Under the pieces are notes generated by a model. It was not told the DNA's origin. It searched no databases and saw nothing but the letters and a program-made list of their open reading frames with translations. Source: Niabella sp. (GTDB lineage Bacteria; Bacteroidota; Bacteroidia; Chitinophagales; Chitinophagaceae). From it: 64,000 nt of DNA. Positions 43,510 to 52,854 of the stretch are shown one piece after another. A program made the position numbers and the translations under genes. Location of the stretch: positions 620,001 through 684,000 of the forward strand of contig JAGIAT010000001.1 in assembly GCA_017744715.1 (NCBI GenBank). The letters are read 5' to 3'. Position 1 is the stretch's first letter. Each line of letters opens with the position of its first letter.

Positions 43510-44457
43510 ATGGAGTTTTTTTTAAGTTGTGATTGGGGAACGAGTACGTTCCGGTTGCGGCTGGTACAGGTACATGACCAGGCTGTACGGGCAACCGTCC
43601 GGCTTGGGCAGGGTATTGCTCAGATGGCGGCCGCATGGCAGCAAACGGGTGATGCCCTCAGCCGGCAGGCCTATTATACCCGCTTTCTGAACCGGCAGAT
43701 CCGGGTTATGGAACAGCAGCTGGGCCATTCATTGGACGGCGTTGCCGTTGTATTATCCGGCATGGCCTCTTCTTCCCTGGGGTTAACAGAGCTGCCGTAT
43801 AAAGAACTGCCGTTTTCAATTGACGGCTCAGACCTCCTGTTGCAACCGCTTCCAAATGACCGTAACCCGCTGCTGCTGATCTCCGGCGCCTGTACCGGAA
43901 CGGATGTAATGCGGGGAGAAGAAACAAAGATCGTGGGTGTTGCAGATCTTTTACCCGCCGCAGCACAGGAACTGCTGCTGATACTGCCGGGTACCCATCC
44001 CAAACATATACAGATCCAACGCCGCATGGTAACCACATTCCGGACGTTTATGACCGGTGAAGTTTTCAGCCTGCTTACAGCGCATAGCATCCTGGCGGGA
44101 TCGGTTGCGCCCAATAACAACCTTACCGATATGAACCGGGAGCATTTTATACGCGGTGTACAGCTTAGCCAAACGCATTCGTTATTACACCATATATTCG
44201 GGGTACGCACGAACCAGTTATTAAAAAACACACCACCGGAAGCAAATTATCATTACCTCAGCGGGTTGCTGATCGGCGAAGAACTGAAAACACTGCCGGC
44301 GGATCAACCGGTATACCTGCTGGGCAGTGCCACACACTTGCAGGCCTATACGCTGGCCTGCGAAGTCCTGAAGATAAAGACCTTTTTGTTGCCGGATGCA
44401 GACCAGGCCCTGGTAAGCGGGCAGCAAAGGCTTTTGCAACGCTACCGGTCCCTGTAA
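43510..44457 (+). CDS. dgoK: 2-dehydro-3-deoxygalactonokinase
   Basis: 315 aa. N-terminal DgoK signature LSCDWGTSTFRLRLV, then VVLSGMASSSLGLTELPYKELP, RGEETKIVGV, LPGTHPKHI and TGEVFSLLTAHSIL, all typical. It phosphorylates 2-keto-3-deoxygalactonate to KDPGal with ATP in the cytoplasm. Last gene of the operon; it completes the De Ley-Doudoroff route together with the dehydratase and aldolase. Confidence 0.93.
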   Translation: MEFFLSCDWGTSTFRLRLVQVHDQAVRATVRLGQGIAQMAAAWQQTGDALSRQAYYTRFLNRQIRVMEQQLGHSLDGVAVVLSGMASSSLGLTELPYKELPFSIDGSDLLLQPLPNDRNPLLLISGACTGTDVMRGEETKIVGVADLLPAAAQELLLILPGTHPKHIQIQRRMVTTFRTFMTGEVFSLLTAHSILAGSVAPNNNLTDMNREHFIRGVQLSQTHSLLHHIFGVRTNQLLKNTPPEANYHYLSGLLIGEELKTLPADQPVYLLGSATHLQAYTLACEVLKIKTFLLPDADQALVSGQQRLLQRYRSL

Positions 44458-44499
44458 GAGTGCACCACAGCGCTGTTCACCTGCTTCTTAAGAACGGTT

Positions 44500-44594
44500 A
44501 CACCGGATACGTTTCCGGTATTAACGGGAACGTTGCCGGTATTTGGTACCCGCTCCCCAAAAGGTTTCTGTATTTTTAGCCGGCTGTGCACAGC
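44500..44594. promoter_or_regulatory. two dyad symmetries upstream of the GH109-like gene
   Basis: ACGTTTCC...GGGAACGT (about 44518-44536; one mismatch across a short spacer) and a perfect 12-bp palindrome GCTGTGCACAGC (44583-44594). They lie in the 238-bp gap between dgoK and the GH109-like gene and could be operators or a weak terminator; there is no T-run. Confidence 0.35.
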
Positions 44595-44695
44595 AAATGC
44601 CTGTTTTTAGCAAGGATTGCCATTAAGCTGAAAAATGGCGCATATTGCGGGAACGCCTTGCAGCCCTGCAGCACAGCGTACTAAAAATTTGCTTT

Positions 44696-46096
44696 ATGAA
44701 TCATAACAGGAGAAACTTTTTAAAGGTATTAGGAATTTTAGGTGCAGGTACGGCTACTGCCGGTACTGCCGTAGCGTCGGTACCCTCGGCGCTGCTGGCA
44801 CCGGCGGTCAATATGAATAATTACCGCGCACCCAAACTGGAAACGGTGCGCATTGGGTTTGTAGGGGTGGGCAATCGCGGCGCTGCGGCCGTTAAGCGGG
44901 TTTGCTTCATTGAAAATGTGACGGTAAATGCCATTTGCGATATCCGGCCGGAGCGGGCACAACTGGCAAAGGAAAGTATAAAGCATACGCCCTTTAAACC
45001 AGCATTATATACCGGAAAGGCAGACGCCTGGATGAAGCTTTGCGAACGGAACGATATTGATGTGGTATATATTGCCACACACTGGAAGCTGCATATTCCC
45101 ATTGCCATTTACGCAATGGCGCACGGCAAACATGTGGCTATGGAAATAGGTACCAATGACAATATACAGGAGGCATGGGACCTGGTTAAAGCTTCTGAAA
45201 CCTACAAGCGGCATTGTATTTTCCTGGAAAACTGTTGTTATGATTTTTTTGAACTGATGACACTGAACATGGCCCGCCAGGGGTTTTTTGGCGAAATCAT
45301 CCATGGCGAAGGAGCCTATATACATGATATTGCAGACAGTCTTTTTGATACCACCAAACGGTATGATCTGTGGCGCCTGCGGGAAAATGCCAAACGCAAC
45401 GGAAACCTGTATCCTACACACGGATTGGGGCCCATCTGCAATGTGATGAACATTAACCGGGGCGATCAGATGGACTACCTGGTATCGATGAGCAGCAATG
45501 ATTTTACATTGAACGATTTGGAAAAAGAGGCCTATCAAAAAGATGCGGCTGCCTTCAAACCCTTTCTGAATGCGCCGTTCCGGGGAAACATGAACACATC
45601 GGTGATCAAAACCCATAAAGGAAAAACCATTATGCTGCAGCATGACACCAGCTCTCCCCGTGTGTATTCCAGGTTGCACCTGATCAGTGGTACCCGGGCC
45701 GCAGCCCAGAAATACCCGCTGCCCGGAAAGATCTCTGTAGGCCATGAAGGCTGGCTGCCGGAGGCGGAAATGAAGAAGATCGAGGACAAATATACGTTGC
45801 CCCTGGTGAAGCATCTCGGAGAAATGGCCCGGCAGATCGGCGGGCACGGCGGAATGGATTTCCTGATGGACTGGCGTTGGGTAGACTGTCTGCGCAATGG
45901 CCTTCCGGTAGATCATAACGTATACGACGCCGCGCTGTGGTTGTCGATGGGGCCGTTAAGTGAGCGATCGGTGGCCGGAAGGTCGGTACCGGTATCCATA
46001 CCCGATTTTACAAGGGGCGCCTGGAAAACGAATCCACCGCTTAGCTTTTCTATTGAACATGGTAACTTAACGGGTGTAAAATCTGCAAAAGGATAA
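44696..46096 (+). CDS. GH109-like NAD-dependent glycosidase (Gfo/Idh/MocA fold), Tat-exported
   Basis: 466 aa from the ATG at 44696. Twin-arginine signal NRRNFLKVLGILGAGTATAG. Rossmann motif VRIGFVGVGNRGAAAV. The central block IFLENCCYDFFELMTLNMARQGFFGEIIHGEGAYIHDI, followed by NLYPTHGLGPICNVMNINRGDQ, matches the GH109 alpha-N-acetylgalactosaminidases (LENCCYGREEL...QGxxGExxHxEGAYIHDL) rather than generic dehydrogenases. GH109 enzymes use bound NAD in a redox-assisted hydrolysis of terminal alpha-GalNAc. It follows the galactonate operon on the same strand but 238 bp away. Confidence 0.85.
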   Translation: MNHNRRNFLKVLGILGAGTATAGTAVASVPSALLAPAVNMNNYRAPKLETVRIGFVGVGNRGAAAVKRVCFIENVTVNAICDIRPERAQLAKESIKHTPFKPALYTGKADAWMKLCERNDIDVVYIATHWKLHIPIAIYAMAHGKHVAMEIGTNDNIQEAWDLVKASETYKRHCIFLENCCYDFFELMTLNMARQGFFGEIIHGEGAYIHDIADSLFDTTKRYDLWRLRENAKRNGNLYPTHGLGPICNVMNINRGDQMDYLVSMSSNDFTLNDLEKEAYQKDAAAFKPFLNAPFRGNMNTSVIKTHKGKTIMLQHDTSSPRVYSRLHLISGTRAAAQKYPLPGKISVGHEGWLPEAEMKKIEDKYTLPLVKHLGEMARQIGGHGGMDFLMDWRWVDCLRNGLPVDHNVYDAALWLSMGPLSERSVAGRSVPVSIPDFTRGAWKTNPPLSFSIEHGNLTGVKSAKG

Positions 46097-46239
46097 GGGC
46101 TGTGTTTACGGCCGGGTTGGGGAAGGGTAGCTTGCAGAACACTGGAGGGCGCATTGGGTTTCTGTGCGTACGCCTGCATTCCGTTTATCACGCATTATTT
46201 GCGCGGTTCTTATGTTGAAATGCTTATTTTTAAGTTCAA

Positions 46240-46917
46240 ATGAAACCGGCTGCCTGGCATATCGCTTTTATTGCTGTAACGGTCATGTACTTTACCGGTA
46301 TGGCCCTTCAAAATGACACCCTGCAGTTTTTTTTAAAACCCTTGCTGGTAAGTACATTGCTGGGCCTGTTTATTTCAGAAACCTCCGGTATAGCCTCGCC
46401 GTTTAAGAAATGGATCGCCGGCGCATTGGTGTTTTCTGTTGCGGGCGATACGCTGTTAATGTTTGCCAATAACAACGAACGGTACTTTATCCTGGGGTTG
46501 GTCGCTTTCTTAATTGCGCATGTCTTTTATATCCTGTGTTTTCATTTTATAAAAGTAAAAGCATGCATACCCGGCAAATGGTATGCAGCCATTATTGTGG
46601 GGGTGTACTATTTCTTTATAATGAGCTTTTTACTGCCGCATCTCGGGGCGTTGAAAATTCCGGTGCTGGTCTATGGCATCGTTATTAGTTTTATGCTGCT
46701 GCTGGCGATGCTGTTGTACGACCTGCCGGATCACACAACAGCGCGCACCATTTTAACCGGAGCAATCTTTTTTGTGGTATCGGATTCTGTACTTGCCGTT
46801 AACAAATTCTATCATCCGGCTGCCTGGGGTGGCTGGGCTATTATGAGCACGTATGTACTGGCCCAATGGCTGCTCACACGCGGAATGATCCGGTATATCC
46901 GCCAGGAAGCACGGTAG
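46240..46917 (+). CDS. lysoplasmalogenase (YhhN/TMEM86 family)
   Basis: 225 aa with seven or eight membrane helices. YhhN patterns: FFLKPLLVSTLLGLF, GALVFSVAGDTLLMF (conserved Asp), FILGLVAFLIAHVFYILCF (conserved His), and GAIFFVVSDSVLAVNKF (second Asp). The family hydrolyses the vinyl-ether bond of lysoplasmalogens or acts on related lipids at the membrane. Converges with the SMI1 gene (4-bp gap). Confidence 0.88.
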   Translation: MKPAAWHIAFIAVTVMYFTGMALQNDTLQFFLKPLLVSTLLGLFISETSGIASPFKKWIAGALVFSVAGDTLLMFANNNERYFILGLVAFLIAHVFYILCFHFIKVKACIPGKWYAAIIVGVYYFFIMSFLLPHLGALKIPVLVYGIVISFMLLLAMLLYDLPDHTTARTILTGAIFFVVSDSVLAVNKFYHPAAWGGWAIMSTYVLAQWLLTRGMIRYIRQEAR

Positions 46918-46921
46918 GCCG

Positions 46922-47656
46922 TTATTTACAGAAAATATAATCAGGAATCTTCCGGGGTTCGTTGGGCAACCGCACTAAAAAAACGCTTCGCTGGCCGCTC
47001 CGCATTTTTTTTATTGCGTTATCCAGCCAGAGCTCATACCAGTTCAGGAAGGATATCTTTTCGGTATTACCCAGTTCATCCGAAGGATGAATATCGCCGT
47101 CGTTGATCCGCTCGTCTGTCCACATATTCCCTTTCTCAGGACCATTTACCACCAGGCTGATCTGTATTCCGCAACCGTCATCCGCCATACATAACCGGCC
47201 CTGGTCATGTTCGGCCCCGCTGATCAGTTCCCATTTTTTTTCAAAAAGCTGTTCTTCCAGTTGCGTGTTTCCTGCTTCATATGCCGCCTCCAGGCGGGCA
47301 TCCAGTTTTTCCAGCTCTGCTTCCATATTCCATCTTTTCGTATGCGGAAAAGGCCGCGTTAAATCAAAATACTGGTGTTCGGCCTCTCCGGAATGATCGA
47401 AGAAGCAGATCCGGCTTGTTTCCAATTTCCGGAGGCCGTGAAAAGGACCGGCTCCACCGTCGCCGAGCGTAGTAAGGAAGGCTGCATAATCATCCGGAAG
47501 CAGCACGCGGTGCTTCGTTTCAAACAAGTGTACCTGGTCTGGTGTTAGCGGCGGGTTTAACCGGTAATGGTGAATACTGGCACCTGGTAATTCTTTCTTT
47601 GTATCAATATTCCGGAGCTGATCAAGCTTTTCCCGGATCCTGTTTAATTGTTGCAT
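46922..47656 (-). CDS. SMI1/KNR4-family protein
   Basis: 244 aa, soluble. SMI1/KNR4 (SUKH) core: LTPDQVHLFETKHRVLLPDDYAAFLTTLGDGGAGPFHGLRKLE, later GRLCMADDGCGIQISLVVNGPEKGNMWTDE and a C-terminal Leu/Trp helix FLNWYELWLDNAI. A middle insertion of about 45 residues is Glu-rich and likely coiled coil. SUKH proteins include toxin immunity proteins, but no polymorphic toxin is next to it, so a housekeeping or orphan immunity role is open. Confidence 0.82.
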   Translation of the reverse strand: MQQLNRIREKLDQLRNIDTKKELPGASIHHYRLNPPLTPDQVHLFETKHRVLLPDDYAAFLTTLGDGGAGPFHGLRKLETSRICFFDHSGEAEHQYFDLTRPFPHTKRWNMEAELEKLDARLEAAYEAGNTQLEEQLFEKKWELISGAEHDQGRLCMADDGCGIQISLVVNGPEKGNMWTDERINDGDIHPSDELGNTEKISFLNWYELWLDNAIKKMRSGQRSVFLVRLPNEPRKIPDYIFCK

Positions 47657-48039
47657 ACGTATAGCTGCGATTGTTTAGAGGGATGAGGGTGCTGAAATAC
47701 GCACAATAACCAAGCCATTACGTATCCGGGATCGTTAATTTTTATTGAGGATGACGATTTGAAGCGATCACCATTACCGGATTTTGGCAAATTTTTAAGA
47801 AAATTCCAACTTCCTTGTTTTTTTAGACGATCTTTTTCGTACCTTTACGGTAGGTGTTTTTCATAGGTTAGCAACGGCTGATTGTTTTTACAATCGGCCT
47901 TCTTTATGCAAAAAAATGTTCCTTTAAAAGGGATGGCGGGTAAAAGGAATGCCGGCCGATCATGGCAACATTGTTTAAACTATCTTTAATAAGAACAACA
48001 AACAGGAGAATATTTGTAGCAGGATTGCCAGGGCTGCGG
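47657..48039. other. 383-bp gap with possible plus-strand promoter, hairpin and mini-ORF
   Basis: Between recQ (ends here) and the SMI1 gene (starts here), both minus. On the plus strand: TTG at 47815-47817, 22 nt, TACCTTTA (47840-47847); then hairpin GGCTGATTGT-tttt-ACAATCGGCC (47876-47899) followed by TTCTTT; then a 27-codon frame from ATG 47906 to TAA 47989. No known RNA family recognised. Confidence 0.4.
47876..47905 (+). terminator. terminator-like hairpin on the plus strand in a minus-strand gene gap
   Basis: 10-bp stem (one G-T pair) with a TTTT loop, then TTCTTT. No plus-strand gene precedes it; the nearest upstream plus-strand signal is a promoter-like sequence at 47815-47847. Confidence 0.4.
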
Positions 48040-49959
48040 CTATTTATTTTTCCAGCTGATCGTACCGTCTTCCAGCATCTGGATCTGCTCCTCGCGGGTA
48101 AGGAAATTGATCACCGTCCATATATGTTCCTTTTCTATACCCTGTAATTGGGTCATCAACTGGGGAATGGTGCTGGGAGCAATCAGCACCTCCCGGATCC
48201 GGTATTGGATGGTTTCGAAGATTTCGTGTGTAAGCTGGTTGTTTTTTCGTTTTAAACAGTTGTCGCAAACACCGCAATCTTTTATTGCGATATCCCCAAA
48301 ATACTGTCCGATCATTTTGCTGCGGCACTCTTTTTCGTTTACGACAAAGTGTTTCACCATTGCTACCCGTTCTGTAAACAACCGTTTCCGCGCCATATGG
48401 TTTTTCAGATTGATCTGCAGTTCGGCGATCCGGATCCGTGTACGGGTCAGCATCAGCTGCGGGTCTTCTTTGCGGGGCTGATAGTCGATGATACCATCGG
48501 CATGCAGGCGGAGCAACTGCTCCTTGATAACCGACACATCCGCCTTCATCAGATACGCTACATAACTTTCCGAAATTCCGATGGGATAATCGTAAATACC
48601 TTCATAGGTTCTCAGGAGCGTTTTAACCAGCGGTTCCGAATCGGCATGTGAGGCCTCGTATTCATACAATGCATCCTTATAAACCGTAAACCGCACGGTG
48701 GAGGGGATAAAAACCTGTTCATTAAACGTAAGCCACCCGTCCTGTTCCAACGCTTTTAAGGCATATATGGCAGTGGTAACGTCCAGCCCGAATTTTTTAA
48801 TAAAGTCTTTCAGATCAAAATCATAAAATTCACCGGGCGGTTCTCCTTCCGGTAACTGGAGGTAGTGTACCACGCTGCCGTATACCCTGCGAATGGTTTC
48901 CTCGTCGGGAAAGCGTTGGTCCGGCATTTTTTCCAGCACTTCCAGCTCGGCGTCGTTGTACAGTAAAACAGCATAGGATTTTTCGCCGTCCCTGCCGGCA
49001 CGCCCCGCTTCCTGGTAATAATTTTCCAAACAGTCCGGCACATCGGCATGAATAACGATCCGTACATCAGGCTTGTCAATACCCATCCCAAAAGCATTGG
49101 TACATACGATTACGCGGGTCTTGTTCCGGATCCAGTCCTGTTGTTTGCGGGTACGTTCTTCGGCCGGTAATCCGGCGTTATAATAATCAGCAGCAATGCC
49201 TTCCATCAGCAGGAGGTCCTTCAGCTCCTTGGTGTGTTTCCGGGTTTTGCAATAGACGATCGCCGAGCCCGGAACATTTTTCAGGATCTCCGTTATTTTA
49301 TGAATACGGCTGGCCACTTTAAAAACACTGTAGGATAAATTGGGCCGTTCAAAAGACTGGCGGTAAACCGTAAACTTGTTGATCCCCTCCGGAGAAAGTT
49401 TTTCACAGATATCTTCCTGAACTTTGGGAGTGGCTGAAGCGGTAAGCGCCATTACAGGTACGCCGGGCAGCTCTTCCCGTAAACGGGCAATGCGCAAATA
49501 AGGCGGGCGGAAATCATATCCCCATTGGGAAATACAATGAGCTTCGTCCACCGCGATCAGGTTTACATGCAGCGCGGGCAGGTATTCTTTAAACAGCTTT
49601 GTTTCCAGTCGTTCCGGGGAAACATACAGGAATTTACAGTTACTGTGTGCGGCCGTTTTCAGTACATGGATCACCTCTTTGCGCGACATACCGGTATGAA
49701 TAGCGAAAGCGGTGATGTTCTTTTTACGCAGGTTTAAAACCTGGTCGTTCATAAGAGCGATTAATGGAGAAATGACCAGACAAAGCCCTTCTTTGTACAA
49801 ACCGGGGATCTGGTAGCAGATCGATTTTCCGCCACCGGTGGGCATCAGTGCCAGCACGTCTTTCCCTTCAATGGCCGTTTGAATGATTGCTGACTGCAAC
49901 GGACGAAAATGGTCATACCCAAAATACTCCTTTAAAGTTTCCCGCAACGCCTGTTCCAT
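48040..49959 (-). CDS. recQ: ATP-dependent DNA helicase RecQ
   Basis: 639 aa from the ATG at 49959 (MEQALRETLKEYFGYDHFRPLQ); a TTG at 50013 also opens this frame but lies inside the -7 box. SF2 motifs: LMPTGGGKSICYQIPG (Walker A), VDEAHCISQWGYDFRP (DEAH), LTASATPKVQ, and motif VI QEAGRAGRDG. RecQ-C zinc cluster: ECRSKMIGQYFGD and CGVCDNCLKRK, then a winged helix. The HRDC domain seems absent, replaced by a short C-terminal helical piece. 3'-5' helicase in recombination repair. TAACTTTG box (complement at 50011-50018). Confidence 0.96.
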   Translation of the reverse strand: MEQALRETLKEYFGYDHFRPLQSAIIQTAIEGKDVLALMPTGGGKSICYQIPGLYKEGLCLVISPLIALMNDQVLNLRKKNITAFAIHTGMSRKEVIHVLKTAAHSNCKFLYVSPERLETKLFKEYLPALHVNLIAVDEAHCISQWGYDFRPPYLRIARLREELPGVPVMALTASATPKVQEDICEKLSPEGINKFTVYRQSFERPNLSYSVFKVASRIHKITEILKNVPGSAIVYCKTRKHTKELKDLLLMEGIAADYYNAGLPAEERTRKQQDWIRNKTRVIVCTNAFGMGIDKPDVRIVIHADVPDCLENYYQEAGRAGRDGEKSYAVLLYNDAELEVLEKMPDQRFPDEETIRRVYGSVVHYLQLPEGEPPGEFYDFDLKDFIKKFGLDVTTAIYALKALEQDGWLTFNEQVFIPSTVRFTVYKDALYEYEASHADSEPLVKTLLRTYEGIYDYPIGISESYVAYLMKADVSVIKEQLLRLHADGIIDYQPRKEDPQLMLTRTRIRIAELQINLKNHMARKRLFTERVAMVKHFVVNEKECRSKMIGQYFGDIAIKDCGVCDNCLKRKNNQLTHEIFETIQYRIREVLIAPSTIPQLMTQLQGIEKEHIWTVINFLTREEQIQMLEDGTISWKNK

Positions 49960-50013
49960 AGATGCTGATCTTCTGATAACCTGATACTGAGTCCCGTTCG
50001 TTTTATCACTCAA

Positions 50014-50353
50014 AGTTACACGGAATTTTCAAATCCGGGCAGCAGGGGACAAACGAACCTGGATTGTTTTTACCGGCTTTTTAAACAATAACCGCTGCAA
50101 AATCAGCAGGGGGAATGATAACACGGCAGTTCCGTGCAGCTAAAAGACAGAATGCTGCAAAAAGTTGTATAGCCGCCGGATCGTTTTTTAACATAGATTT
50201 ATACGGGACAGCAATCCGTTCGGCTGGAATCCGCAATTCCTGCGGTCCTTGCAGGCATTAAATAGTACTGCTTACTGCCGCCCCCGCCGGAAAACCAGGC
50301 TGTTTTCCCCGGGAGGTAAGTCCTGCATATCGCCAGGTATCCTGTTGCGGGCT
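50014..50353. other. 340-bp gap between copper ATPase gene and recQ
   Basis: Holds the recQ -7 box at its edge (50011-50018). Otherwise I see no gene, strong hairpin or repeat. Confidence 0.4.
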
Positions 50354-52513
50354 TTACGCAACTTTTTTTACCATCAGTCTTCCGCTGTTCAGTGCCAGCA
50401 CCACGTCGCTGAAAGCCATGATCAATGCACCGAACATCGGCGTCAGCAACCCGATGGCCGCTACCGGTATAGCAATGATATTGTAAGAGAACGCCCAGAA
50501 AAGATTTTCTTTAATGGTTTTATAAGTGTGCTTACCCAGCCCCATTGCCAGGGGCAGGTGCCTTAAACCATGATTGGTGAGCACCACCTGTGCTGTTTGC
50601 AGGGCGATCTGTGAGGCATCGCTCATGCTGATACCGATGGTTGCCTTAGCCAGGGCAGGTGCGTCGTTGATGCCGTCGCCCACCATGGCGGTTGGCACTT
50701 GTGCATTTTTTTCGCCAATGATCTGCAGCTTTTCTTCCGGTGTTTTTTCCGCAATAACCTCATCGATCCCCAACTCCTCCGCAATTTGAGCGGCCTTCGA
50801 AAGCCGGTCGCCGCTCAGTAAAATAGTTTTAATGTTTTTGCCGTGGAAATAATTGATAACGGTTTTCGCTTCCGGTCGCAGTTCATCTTTGAGGTCGATG
50901 GTGCCGATCAGGCGTTGGTTACAGGTAATATAGATATTGTGGTCTGCTTCGCTGGTCAGGGCCATGGCTGTTGCATAAGAGCCCGCAATGTATTGATCGC
51001 CCATTTTATCAACGCCAACAAGCCCCTTCCCTTTTTCTTCGATGATCTTTGCCCAGCGGATTTCATTTTTTGTTTTCCAGTTATGGGTGATGCTTTTTGC
51101 AATGGGGTGGTTGGAATATTTTTCAAGGGAGTAAACGATGTTTTTAAATGCTTCTTCAGAAATCGTTTTATCTAAAACCTGGAAACCAGCAATGGTAAAA
51201 TTTCCGGTGGTAAGGGTACCGGTTTTGTCAAATACCACCTGGCGGATATCCTTAAAGTTCTCAAGGCTGGTAGCATTGCGAAACAGTACGCCGTTGCGCG
51301 CGCCACGTCCAAGCCCTACAGCGATGGCCGCGGGTGTGGCCAATCCCATAGCGCAGGGACAGGCAATGACCAGCACAGCGATGGCACGCATCAATGCGGG
51401 GGTAAAATCCTGCAGGATGAGCCAGTTGATGACAAACGTAAGAAAAGCAATACCGATGACCAGCGGAACAAAAACAGCGCTGATCTTATCCGCCATTTGC
51501 TGTACAGGCGGCTTTTCGCCCTGCGCTTCGTTTACCAGGTTAATGATGCCCGCCATAACGGTATCCTTTCCTACCGCTGTTACCTGCGCCTTCACCGTCC
51601 CATCTGCCATAATGCTGCCGCCGATCAGGATATCTTTCGATTGCTTTTTTACCGGAATGCTTTCTCCCGTAAGAATGGCTTCGTTTACATGCGCATCACC
51701 CCACAGGATTTTACAATCGGCAGGCACCTGTTCGCCGCTTTTGATGAGGATCAGGTCGCCCGTTCTCAGCGCATTGCTTTCTACAGGAAAAATATTTTCA
51801 TTGTGCTCCTGGTCATAGGCGATCATATTGGCCATCACTACCTGTGTTTGTGCCAGCTTTTTTAATTGCGCCTGGGTAGCGGAAACGGTATGCTCCTCCA
51901 TATAATTGCCCAGGAACACCAGGGTGATCACCGTGGCTGCCGTTTCATAAAAAATATAATCGTGCTGACCGGTCAGTGTGCCGTACAAACTGTAGATGAA
52001 TGCGGCCAGCGCGCCGATAGTAACCAGCACATTCATATTGGGCATGCGGTTGCGGATGCTTTTAATGGCGCTGACGCCAAAGTACGACATGCCCACACCG
52101 AGTACCGGAAGGGTAATGGCAAACTGGATCAACGGCTGCATAAGCCAGGAATGCCGAAGAGCCGGTATCATATGCAGCATCAGCACCAGCGTAAACGGTA
52201 AACAAAACCAGAACCGCCGCATATTGGTATTTAACCAACCGCCCGGTTTACCGTGTCCGTGGTCATGCGCATGCTGATGCGCGGGCGTTTCCGCTTCATG
52301 GTGGTCCAGTACGGTATAGCCCAAACCGGTTAACCCTTTGGACAATACCGATTCATTCTTTTGCCCCTTCAACTCAAAACTGACATCGCCTGTTGCAAAG
52401 TTTACCTTCACATTTTCCATGCCTTCTTTTTCCAGGTATTTATTAATGGTAAGCGCACAGGTCGGGCAATCCATCCCCTCCACTTTCCATTTGATCTTTT
52501 CTGTTGTTTCCAT
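50354..52513 (-). CDS. copA: copper-transporting P1B-type ATPase
   Basis: 719 aa. One N-terminal heavy-metal-associated domain with CxxC in VEGMDCPTCALTI, then a His-rich linker (HHEAETPAHQHAHDHGHGK), eight membrane helices, the transport motif ACPCAMGLATP (CPC), the phosphorylation site DKTGTLTTGNF, and MVGDGINDAPALAKA. CPC with a YN (FSYNIIAIP) and MxxSS-type pattern points to Cu(I) export at the inner membrane. TAATTTTG (complement at 52518-52525) ends 4 nt before the ATG, giving a nearly leaderless mRNA. No copper regulator or chaperone gene is adjacent. Confidence 0.93.
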   Translation of the reverse strand: METTEKIKWKVEGMDCPTCALTINKYLEKEGMENVKVNFATGDVSFELKGQKNESVLSKGLTGLGYTVLDHHEAETPAHQHAHDHGHGKPGGWLNTNMRRFWFCLPFTLVLMLHMIPALRHSWLMQPLIQFAITLPVLGVGMSYFGVSAIKSIRNRMPNMNVLVTIGALAAFIYSLYGTLTGQHDYIFYETAATVITLVFLGNYMEEHTVSATQAQLKKLAQTQVVMANMIAYDQEHNENIFPVESNALRTGDLILIKSGEQVPADCKILWGDAHVNEAILTGESIPVKKQSKDILIGGSIMADGTVKAQVTAVGKDTVMAGIINLVNEAQGEKPPVQQMADKISAVFVPLVIGIAFLTFVINWLILQDFTPALMRAIAVLVIACPCAMGLATPAAIAVGLGRGARNGVLFRNATSLENFKDIRQVVFDKTGTLTTGNFTIAGFQVLDKTISEEAFKNIVYSLEKYSNHPIAKSITHNWKTKNEIRWAKIIEEKGKGLVGVDKMGDQYIAGSYATAMALTSEADHNIYITCNQRLIGTIDLKDELRPEAKTVINYFHGKNIKTILLSGDRLSKAAQIAEELGIDEVIAEKTPEEKLQIIGEKNAQVPTAMVGDGINDAPALAKATIGISMSDASQIALQTAQVVLTNHGLRHLPLAMGLGKHTYKTIKENLFWAFSYNIIAIPVAAIGLLTPMFGALIMAFSDVVLALNSGRLMVKKVA

Positions 52514-52517
52514 AATG

Positions 52518-52525
52518 CAAAATTA
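52518..52525 (-). promoter_or_regulatory. copA -7 box
   Basis: TAATTTTG on the minus strand; 4 nt separate it from the ATG at 52513. A TTG-type element is not clear at the right distance. Confidence 0.4.
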
Positions 52526-52673
52526 CTACAACAAAAAAAGGAGGCCGGTTCAAATCCGGACTTTTATTAAAACCTTGTTGCAGAATGGTCTTCTTTTATT
52601 GTAACCCGGTTTCAAAAACAGTGTTGCAACGGCTGGTAATGCCCGCCGGATGCGGCCTCCCTTTATTTGGCGA

Positions 52674-52704
52674 TTGACTTCGGTCTTACCGCACAGTAGT
52701 TTTG
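52674..52704 (+). promoter_or_regulatory. promoter of the unknown four-gene operon
   Basis: TTG at 52674-52676, 20-nt spacer, TAGTTTTG at 52697-52704: a full match to the Bacteroidota consensus, about 150 nt before the first ATG. Confidence 0.6.
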
Positions 52705-52854
52705 TATCAACGCTGCCTTTAAGGAAAGATGTTTATAAAAATGTGATCAGAACGGTATCATGATCGCTGTACCCGGCCGGACCGTTCCGTGCGCTTTCGC
52801 TGCCTCTCTTTAAACTGTAGCCCTTCATTTATTTAACCTTTAAAACTCATAGAA

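Larger units (their letters stand above)
52514..52854. other. 341-bp divergent gap between copA and the unknown operon
   Basis: Contains the copA -7 box (52518-52525) and the promoter of the 52855 operon (52674-52704). The remaining leader of about 150 nt shows no strong structure or known riboswitch. Confidence 0.5.

Noticed and set aside
46922..47656. SMI1/KNR4 gene as part of a toxin-immunity cassette
   Set aside because: No polymorphic toxin, Rhs or secretion gene lies on either side.
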